Assembly: GCA_021323855.1 (NCBI GenBank)
Contig: JAJPKE010000010.1
Coordinates: 124,001 to 188,000, forward strand
Direction: 5' to 3'
From: Chloroflexota bacterium
GTDB taxonomy: Bacteria; Chloroflexota; Ktedonobacteria; Ktedonobacterales; JADMIN01
DNA length: 64,000 nt
Shown here: in pieces, positions 50,579-57,311 of the stretch
Layout: every line of letters begins with the position of its first letter
Position numbering within the stretch: the first letter of the stretch is position 1
The notes under the pieces: model-generated
Told to the model about the DNA's origin: nothing
What the model saw: only the letters and a program-made list of their open reading frames with translations
Database searches by the model: none
Translations under genes and position numbers: made by a program

Positions 50579-53519
50579 GCTTTTGTTCGATTTGTTGGCG
50601 ATAAAGCCGCTCGCCCAGTTTTTCTAAGATGGTTTGCGCAGCCTGCAACGATGTACGCGCCTCCTCTGGCTGATTTTGCTGGGTATGGAGCAGTGCGCAG
50701 GTGTAGCGTGTCTTTGCTTCGCCATAGGGGTAGCGCATCTCCTGGCAGAGCGCGGTGCCCTGCGTCAGCGCCTCTGCTGCCGCACCGGTGTCTCCCTGGC
50801 GCAACGCCAGCAACGCCTGCACGCGCAGCGCATCCACCCAGGCCAGCCGGATATGCTCACCGCTGGCGCGTTCCAGGCATTGCTCTATATATATGCGCGC
50901 CTGCTCGATGTCTCCGGCATCTAAACACGCCCAGGCGAGGTAGGGGAGCAGATAGGTGACGAGACCCTCTTGCTGGCCGGGGCGGTCCAGCAGCGGTTCC
51001 AGGCGTGCGCGCGCTGCCTCCGGGCGACCGCGTAGCAGATCATATTCGGCGAGCGCCGCCTGCGCCCAGCGCAACGCCTGAAGGTCGCCACTATGCTCCG
51101 CCAGGGTCACAGATTCTTCGAGCAGCGCTGTGGCGCGCTCCCAATCGCCTTCGGCAACGCAGAGTTGCCCCAATCCCAGCGAAGTATATGCGGACACCCA
51201 GGAGACGCCAAGCTGGTCGGTCATCTCCCTGGCCTGCTCGAAGCTGGCGCGCGCGTGTTGCCAGTCACCCTGTACATAGGCATTCATGCCACGCCGTAGC
51301 AGCAACAGCGCGATCATCAGCGGGTCGCCGATGGGTTCCATCAGTTCATAGGCACGCTCGACGTATTGCACCGTTTTATCAAATTCGCCTTGCAGCAAAT
51401 AGACGCCGCTGGCGTTATCCAGCGCATAGGAGAGCGTGCGCTGATCGTTGATGGTTTCGGCCACGCGAACGACCTCTTCGAGTATGCGGCTGGCCTCCTC
51501 CATACGCCCCAACATGCGCAACGCATTCCCCCGGCGCATCTCAATCTGGCAGAGCAAGAGTTCATCGCCGGCGCTCCGCGCATAGGATGCCGCCTGTTGC
51601 GCCGCCTCCAACTGGCGGCTATATTCGCCCGTGATGTGCAACAGTTGCGCCTCGATATCTTTGAGCGCCGCCAGCGTTGGCTTTGGTATGTCATCTGCTG
51701 TGGACGCCGCTAGCAGCGGTTGGAGACGTGCCAGCCCTTCGCGGGCACTGCCCTGGTTGGCATATGTCTGGCCGATCAGCATCTCGACGCGCGCCAGCGC
51801 CGCCGTGTCATGGGCGGCGCGATAGGTTTCAGCCGCCTGATCGAGCGCCGCTAGCGCCATGTCATAGCGAGCCAGCGTCGTGAGCGTTGCGCCCCACTTC
51901 TCGCGCGCCGCTGCTGCTTCGATGGGACGGTTGAGGCTATTGAGCCGTTCGACCAGTTCGTGGTAATAGGTTTCTGCTGTGGCATGCGCCTGCATGGAAC
52001 TGGCGCGATCACCGGCGCGTTCCAGGTAGACGGCGGCCCTGGCCGATTCGCCGCCGCGCGCGAAGTGAAAAGCCAGCGCCGCCGCTGCCGTCTCGCCCTG
52101 CTCGCTCTCCAGCGTTTCAGCGATGCGACGGTGCAGCGTGGCCCGGCGCGCCATACTGAGGTCGTGCGCAATGACATCGCGTATCATTTCATGGGCGAAC
52201 TGATAGGTATCTTCGTTGCCTTCGATGAGCAGCTTCGCCTGGCAGGCGATTTCCAGGCCGGTAATTACTTCATCTTCGCTACGTCCGTTCTGCGCCAGCA
52301 CAGCAACGAGCAGCGCACGCGGGGTGACGCTGCCATTGACGGCGGCTGCTCCCAGCACCTCCCGCGCGACTTCTGGCAGCGGCGCGAATCGTTGCCGCAC
52401 GCTCTGCACGATGTCCCACGGTACGGGATGCTCAGCCTCTTGGGCCAGCGCCCCCGCGCGCAACGCCTGCGCCCAACTGACGAGATAGAAGGGAACGCCT
52501 CCCGCCTGGCGCACGACCTGCTGCGCCAGCGCATCGTCGTCTTCGGCTTCCTCCAGCAGATTCCGCAGCAAATCAGCCGATTCGTTGGCGTTGAGCGGCG
52601 GTACGATGCTGGCGGTCGCCAGGCCCGCATGCGCCAGATCAGCCAGCATCAGCGCCAGTGGACTCTGAGTAGGCGCTTCCGTGTCGCGGTAGGCGCCAAT
52701 GACGCGGATGGCCGGCTGGCCAGCGGAGCGGATGAGCGTTGCCAACAGATCGCAGCCATCGGTGTCTGCCCAATGCAGGTCATCGAGGACCAGCAGCGTA
52801 CCGGCGGGTCCGGCGATGTTGGCGAGGAATCGCGCGACCGCCGCGAACATCAGTCGTCGCTCCTGCTCCGGCGGTAACGTCCAGGCCGGTGGCTGGACGA
52901 CACCCGTCTCCACCAGTTCAGGTAGCAGCCGGACCAGCCAGGAGCAGCCCTGCGTGTCGGTGCGCTGCTGCGCGGGGGCCTGATGCAAGATGTAGCGTTC
53001 GATGGTGGTGAGCAGCGGCGCATAGGGCGTCTGTCCGCCCTGTCGCTGGCATTCGCCGGTGAGGACGGTCCACCCTTCACGCGCCGCCTGTTGCATGGCT
53101 TCGCGGAGCAGTCGCGTTTTGCCGACGCCCGGCTCGCCAGCCAGGAAGAACGCTGGCGGCGCTTCACCACGCAACACCTGTTGGATCAGCGCCGTCTCGC
53201 GGGTGCGCCCAATCAGCGATGGCTGATGGCTCTGTGCGCTTGGCTGCCCGGTACTCTGCGACGACGGCGCGGCGCTCGCGGCCTTATGCTGGCGCGCGGC
53301 ACTTTCTAATAGCGCACGCTCATGTTCCTGCAAGTTGAGCGCATCTGCTAGCAGCAGCACGGTATCTTTGCGCGGCGTGCGATTCACGCCGCGTTCCAGC
53401 GCGCTGACCGCCTCCGGACTCAGCCCGGCCTGCTCGGCCAGTTCCGCCTGGGTGAGACCGCTGGCAAGGCGGTAGCGTTTCAGGAGCGCGCCGAATGTCT
53501 GCGCATGACCCGTGGTCAC
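50547..53519 (-). CDS. XRE-AAA-TPR signal-transduction regulator (STAND-type)
   Basis: This 990-residue protein has an XRE helix-turn-helix (about 8-65: FGALLKRYRLASGLTQAELA, GLSPEAVSALERGVNRTPRK), a linker, and an AAA/STAND ATPase with Walker A FFLAGEPGVGKTRLL and Walker B LLVLDDLHWADTDG. From about residue 540 to the end are helical TPR-like repeats (YANQGSAREGLARLQPLL, SLGLGQLCVAEGDWERATAL). It resembles LuxR/MalT-type regulators with an XRE instead of a LuxR head. It starts at GTG. It is divergent from the hydrolase that opens the lipid gene run, so it could control it; the ligand is unknown. Confidence 0.9.
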   Translation of the reverse strand: MTTGHAQTFGALLKRYRLASGLTQAELAEQAGLSPEAVSALERGVNRTPRKDTVLLLADALNLQEHERALLESAARQHKAASAAPSSQSTGQPSAQSHQPSLIGRTRETALIQQVLRGEAPPAFFLAGEPGVGKTRLLREAMQQAAREGWTVLTGECQRQGGQTPYAPLLTTIERYILHQAPAQQRTDTQGCSWLVRLLPELVETGVVQPPAWTLPPEQERRLMFAAVARFLANIAGPAGTLLVLDDLHWADTDGCDLLATLIRSAGQPAIRVIGAYRDTEAPTQSPLALMLADLAHAGLATASIVPPLNANESADLLRNLLEEAEDDDALAQQVVRQAGGVPFYLVSWAQALRAGALAQEAEHPVPWDIVQSVRQRFAPLPEVAREVLGAAAVNGSVTPRALLVAVLAQNGRSEDEVITGLEIACQAKLLIEGNEDTYQFAHEMIRDVIAHDLSMARRATLHRRIAETLESEQGETAAAALAFHFARGGESARAAVYLERAGDRASSMQAHATAETYYHELVERLNSLNRPIEAAAAREKWGATLTTLARYDMALAALDQAAETYRAAHDTAALARVEMLIGQTYANQGSAREGLARLQPLLAASTADDIPKPTLAALKDIEAQLLHITGEYSRQLEAAQQAASYARSAGDELLLCQIEMRRGNALRMLGRMEEASRILEEVVRVAETINDQRTLSYALDNASGVYLLQGEFDKTVQYVERAYELMEPIGDPLMIALLLLRRGMNAYVQGDWQHARASFEQAREMTDQLGVSWVSAYTSLGLGQLCVAEGDWERATALLEESVTLAEHSGDLQALRWAQAALAEYDLLRGRPEAARARLEPLLDRPGQQEGLVTYLLPYLAWACLDAGDIEQARIYIEQCLERASGEHIRLAWVDALRVQALLALRQGDTGAAAEALTQGTALCQEMRYPYGEAKTRYTCALLHTQQNQPEEARTSLQAAQTILEKLGERLYRQQIEQKLKTPSPSPSG

Positions 53520-53811
53520 GTCTCCGCCGTCCTTTTCTCCTGGTTTCCCATGCTAGTGCTGTTCTCGCTGAACATAGCGCCCCCAGGAACGGCCTGCACG
53601 CATGATAGCACGTCTATCACATCAGTCACAACGCGATAGAATCAGCGTTTTTGCCCAATTTCCTCGATATACAGCGATACCACCAGATACATCGCTGGCG
53701 CGTGGATGGTGAAATGCGAGTCACTCTACGAACAGTTATACGAGTTATTTGTGGTCTTTCTCTCTGGCTTCGGGCACACTGGCTCGTAGCGAAGAGGAGG
53801 GCTGCAATCTG
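53520..53811. other. Divergent intergenic region before the lipid gene run
   Basis: This 292-base gap lies between the divergent regulator and hydrolase genes. I see a GATAGAAT-like -10 candidate near 53635 and a TTATAC near 53737 for the plus strand, but neither has a clear -35 partner, and no strong palindrome is visible. The plus-strand frame is open from 53749, but the ATG at 53812 has the better ribosome-binding site. Confidence 0.4.
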
Positions 53812-54975
53812 ATGCTGATGCTGATAGTGAAACGTCTCGTTCCGCCGCTGGCGGGATTATTCTTGCTCTTTGCGCTGATGGGCGCTGCGTCATATGGCGA
53901 CCATGCCGTGCATCACACAACGCGCCAGCCCAGCGTCACCGCTGACGGCTTCAATATTTCGTTTCTGCTGAATGGCCCCCTGCCAACCGTTACCCTCGGC
54001 GGCCTCGGCGTGATGATGCTGGGTTATACAGGTGTCTCGATGTTCATGGCAAAGCGCCTGGCCTATGAAACGCCAAAGCCGATTGAGACGACGCCAGCCG
54101 CCTGTGGCCTTGAGTTTTGCCGTGTTACATTTCCCAGTCGTGGTGACCACATCACGTTGCGTGGCTGGCTGATTCCCGGCGCTCTTCCTGACGGTACGTT
54201 GAGCCTGAAGCGGACAATCATCGCGGTGCATGGCGCGCGGCAGAACCGCACGGACCCCGCCGCTGGCTTGAGCGACCTGTGTTGCCGGCTGGCGCATCAG
54301 GGATTCGCCGTGCTGGTCTTCGATCTGCGGGGACATGGTGAATCGGCCTCCGCACCCTTCACGCTCGGCTATTACGAGCAGCGTGATGTCCTCGGTGCAG
54401 TGGATTTCCTGCGTAGCGGCGCGCTGCCCTATCCTGAGCTTGGTCGCCCTCAATACATTGGCGGCTGGGGCATCTCCAGTGGCGCCAATGCGTTGCTGCT
54501 CGCAGCGGCGCATGAACCGGCATTACAGGCGCTGGTTGCGGATTCCGCTTACCCTGATATGCTGCCTATTTTGGAGCGTGAAGTCCCCAGAGAGAGCCGG
54601 TTGCCACCCATTTTTACGCGCGGCGCGCTACTGGCCGCGCGGCTGCTCTACGGCCTGGATTACAGAGCCATTCGCCCCATTGATGCGCTTGCCGGTCTCG
54701 CTCCGCGTCCGCTGCTTCTCATCCAGGGCGGCGCCGATACCTTCAATCCGCCGGCGAATCTTGCGTTGCTCGCTGCTAAGGCGGCCTCCGCTCCATCCGC
54801 ACGGGTGGAATCCTGGCAGGTGGCGGGGGCGGCGCATGCGCAGTCGTTTCATACGGAGGGCGAAGCCTACATCCAGCGCATTACCCGATTTTTTACGGCA
54901 GCTTTTGCGTCTGACGAGTCCAGCACATCCAGCACATCCAGCACATCTAGTGAGTACGGCGCAACCACCGATTGA
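53812..54975 (+). CDS. Membrane-anchored alpha/beta hydrolase
   Basis: A 387-residue protein starting at the ATG at 53812, ten bases after GAGGAGGG. Hydrophobic segments lie near residues 10-27 (PPLAGLFLLFALMGAA) and 55-75. The alpha/beta-hydrolase domain has IIAVHGARQNRTDPAAG, VLVFDLRGHGESASAPF, the nucleophile elbow GGWGISSGANALLLA, the acid in LLIQGGADTFNPP and the His in AAHAQSFH. It may hydrolyse an ester or transfer an acyl chain at the membrane. The C-terminus carries a 9-bp tandem repeat encoding Ser-Thr-Ser units. It lies 24 bases upstream of the HMG-CoA reductase gene. Confidence 0.82.
   Translation: MLMLIVKRLVPPLAGLFLLFALMGAASYGDHAVHHTTRQPSVTADGFNISFLLNGPLPTVTLGGLGVMMLGYTGVSMFMAKRLAYETPKPIETTPAACGLEFCRVTFPSRGDHITLRGWLIPGALPDGTLSLKRTIIAVHGARQNRTDPAAGLSDLCCRLAHQGFAVLVFDLRGHGESASAPFTLGYYEQRDVLGAVDFLRSGALPYPELGRPQYIGGWGISSGANALLLAAAHEPALQALVADSAYPDMLPILEREVPRESRLPPIFTRGALLAARLLYGLDYRAIRPIDALAGLAPRPLLLIQGGADTFNPPANLALLAAKAASAPSARVESWQVAGAAHAQSFHTEGEAYIQRITRFFTAAFASDESSTSSTSSTSSEYGATTD
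54918..54951. repeat. Tandem 9-bp repeat in the hydrolase C-terminus
   Basis: The unit TCCAGCACA is repeated about three and a half times and encodes Ser-Ser-Thr repeats. The unit is a multiple of three, so copy number changes would not shift the frame. Confidence 0.7.
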
Positions 54976-54999
54976 CAGCATGGCAAGAGGGATTGTTCT

Positions 55000-56313
55000 A
55001 TGGTGACCAAACAACAACCGTGCCGTCAATCGGCACGCGCAACCACAATGACGACGGTGCGCGCTGTGGAACGCCGCCGCCCAGAAGCAGGCGGTGTCGC
55101 ACGCGCTGCTGTTGCGCCTGATGTTTCCAGCAAACCATCTAGCGCAACATCCACTGCCGAACGGCGTTGGGAACGGCTCGCGTTAGCAGAAGATGCGCGT
55201 GCGGCGCTGCTCGATCAGCAGGCGCAACAACAGGTGGAGCAGTATCAGCGCAACATCGAACGTTTTATTGGCACGGTCAAGGTGCCGGTTGGCGTGGCGG
55301 GTCCGTTGCGGATGCGTGGCAGCTTTGCGGAGGGCGACTATCTGCTGCCGCTGGCGACGACTGAGGCGGCGCTGGTGGCTTCGTATCATCGCGGCGCACA
55401 GGTCATCTCTGCGGCTGGCGGTTGCGCGGCGCTTCTGCTCGATGAGGGTGTGGGCCGTGCGCCTGGGTTTGCCTTTCGCACGCTGGACGAGTGCCGGATG
55501 TTCGTCTCCTGGGCGCGCTCGCAGATCGAAGCGTTCCGGCGCGTGGCGGGAGGCACGACGCGCTACGGCAGGCTGAAAGGGATGCGCCCCAGCGTCGAGG
55601 GCAACCATGTGTACCTGCATTTCACCTACACCACCGGCGACGCGGCGGGGCAGAACATGGCGACGTTTGCCACTGAAGCCATCTGCGCCTACATCTCCGA
55701 ACATGCCCCAATCAGGCCGCGCTACTTCTTTTTGGAAGCCAACTTTTCCGGCGACAAGAAGGCCAGCGCACAGTCTTTTCTTTCGGTGCGCGGCAAGAAG
55801 GTGACGGCGGAGGCGATCATCCCCGCCGCATTGGTGCGCGCACGGCTGCATACGACGCCTGAACGTATGGCAGATTACTTCACGATGGGCGCGCTGGGCG
55901 GTGTTCTCAGTGGCACCATCGGCGTGCAGGGGCAGTTTGCCAATGGGCTGGCCGCGCTCTTTCTCGCCTGCGGGCAGGATGTTGCCTGCGTCGCTGAAGC
56001 GGCGGTCGGCGTGACCCGTTTCGAGGTGACGCCTGAAGGCGACCTCTACGGCGCGGTGACGCTGCCCAACTTGATCGTCGGCACTGTCGGCGGCGGGACG
56101 CAGTTACCCAGCCAGCGTGCCTGCCTGGAGATCATGGGGCTGGTGGGGCCGGGCCATGCGCAGGCGTTCGCGGAGGTTTGCGCTGGGATGTGCCTGGCGG
56201 GCGAACTCTCGCTGACCGCTGCGCTCTGCTCCAATCAGTTTGCGCGCGCCCATCAGCGGCTCGCGCGTGGCGTGCGCTCCGGCTCCAGCGCGCGAGGAGC
56301 AGCGCATGAATAA
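55000..56313 (+). CDS. hmgA: HMG-CoA reductase
   Basis: This 437-residue enzyme reduces HMG-CoA to mevalonate. It has VKVPVGVAGPLRM, ATTEAALVASYHRG (catalytic Glu), GDAAGQNMATF, ANFSGDKKASAQSF (catalytic Lys), VQGQFANGLAALFLACGQD (catalytic Asp), TVGGGTQLPSQ and the C-terminal His in NQFARAHQRLARG. Residues 1-55 are a disordered extension. The conserved blocks look closer to class I, NADPH-type enzymes than to class II, but this is a motif-level judgement. Few bacteria have HMG-CoA reductase, so the mevalonate route or a dedicated isoprenoid supply is implied. It overlaps the UbiA gene by eight bases. Confidence 0.93.
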   Translation: MVTKQQPCRQSARATTMTTVRAVERRRPEAGGVARAAVAPDVSSKPSSATSTAERRWERLALAEDARAALLDQQAQQQVEQYQRNIERFIGTVKVPVGVAGPLRMRGSFAEGDYLLPLATTEAALVASYHRGAQVISAAGGCAALLLDEGVGRAPGFAFRTLDECRMFVSWARSQIEAFRRVAGGTTRYGRLKGMRPSVEGNHVYLHFTYTTGDAAGQNMATFATEAICAYISEHAPIRPRYFFLEANFSGDKKASAQSFLSVRGKKVTAEAIIPAALVRARLHTTPERMADYFTMGALGGVLSGTIGVQGQFANGLAALFLACGQDVACVAEAAVGVTRFEVTPEGDLYGAVTLPNLIVGTVGGGTQLPSQRACLEIMGLVGPGHAQAFAEVCAGMCLAGELSLTAALCSNQFARAHQRLARGVRSGSSARGAAHE

Positions 56314-57286
56314 TCTGGTGGATATCGCCCCCAAGCCGCAAGAACAGCAGGAGCAGCAACGACCTGCCCGCGCGACACTGCCGGTGCGCTGGTGGGTGTA
56401 TCAGCGCGAACGTTTTCCGCTAGTGACGCATGTGCCGCTGATCGCTGCTTTCAGCTTCTGCACGCTCAGCTATTCATCGCTGGCGCGTGGGCAGGCGCAG
56501 ATGCCCAGCGCTAAAGCGATTTGCGTGGCGTTCGTGACGGCGCTGCTCTTCTTCCTGCAACTGCGCATCAGCGATGAATTCAAGGACGCCAAAGACGACG
56601 CGATGTATCGCCCCTATCGTCCGGTGCCGCGCGGCCTCATCGCCCTGCGCGAGTTGGGCATCGTCGCTGTCGCTGGGGCGCTCATACAGTTGGCGCTGGC
56701 GCTCTGGCTCTCGCCTGCGCTGTTGCCGCTGCTGCTCTTGGTCTGGGGCTATTTGACGCTGATGAGCCGAGAGTTCTTTGTCTCGCGCTGGCTCAAGGCG
56801 CATCCGGTGGTCTACATGTGGAGCCACATGCTGATTCTGCCGCTGATTGACCTCTATGGCACCGCCTGCGATTGGCGCGTGGCTGGAGTTGATGCGCCGC
56901 CTGCGCTCGCTTTCCTGCTGCTGGTGAGCTTCTGCAACGGCTTCGTTGTGGAGATTGGGCGCAAGATTCGCGCGCCGCAAGATGAAGAGTACGGCGTCGA
57001 GACCTATAGCGCGCTCTGGGGGCGTCGCCACGCAACTATCGTCTGGCTGGGCATGCTCGGCGTAACGGCCATCGCCGCGCTGCTGGCGGCTGCGCAAATC
57101 GCGTTCGCGCTGCCAGTCGGTATCCCGCTCGCTCTGCTGCTGGTTGCCGCTGGACTGGTTGCCGCGCGTTTCCTCCGCACCTTCGGTTCACACGCGGCAA
57201 AGGGCATCGAAACGGTCTCCGGCCTCTGGACGCTGTTGATGTACCTGGGGCTTGGCGCAGCGCCCTTGATCTGGCGGCTGATATGA
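56306..57286 (+). CDS. UbiA-superfamily prenyltransferase
   Basis: A 326-residue membrane protein with eight or nine hydrophobic segments and both Asp-rich motifs: RISDEFKDAKDDAMYRPYRP in the first loop and EIGRKIRAPQDEEYGVETYS in the second. These bind the prenyl diphosphate through magnesium. The spacing resembles general UbiA members and not MenA (no NDYFDYK-type motif). The acceptor could be an aromatic ring, a glycerol-phosphate or a sugar; it cannot be read here. It starts at the ATG at 56306, six bases after GAGGAG, overlapping the HMG-CoA reductase gene. Confidence 0.88.
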   Translation: MNNLVDIAPKPQEQQEQQRPARATLPVRWWVYQRERFPLVTHVPLIAAFSFCTLSYSSLARGQAQMPSAKAICVAFVTALLFFLQLRISDEFKDAKDDAMYRPYRPVPRGLIALRELGIVAVAGALIQLALALWLSPALLPLLLLVWGYLTLMSREFFVSRWLKAHPVVYMWSHMLILPLIDLYGTACDWRVAGVDAPPALAFLLLVSFCNGFVVEIGRKIRAPQDEEYGVETYSALWGRRHATIVWLGMLGVTAIAALLAAAQIAFALPVGIPLALLLVAAGLVAARFLRTFGSHAAKGIETVSGLWTLLMYLGLGAAPLIWRLI

Positions 57287-57311
57287 GGGCGTGGGGAAGG
57301 CGAGGAGGAAG

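Noticed and set aside
54972..55000. TTGACA just before the HMG-CoA reductase gene as a promoter
   Set aside because: The -10 position falls on the start codon with a poor match, and the gap to the previous gene is only 24 bases.
56306..57286. Calling the UbiA-type gene menA
   Set aside because: The Asp-rich motifs do not have the MenA pattern, and the gene lies far from the men operon among HMG-CoA reductase and lipid-type genes.
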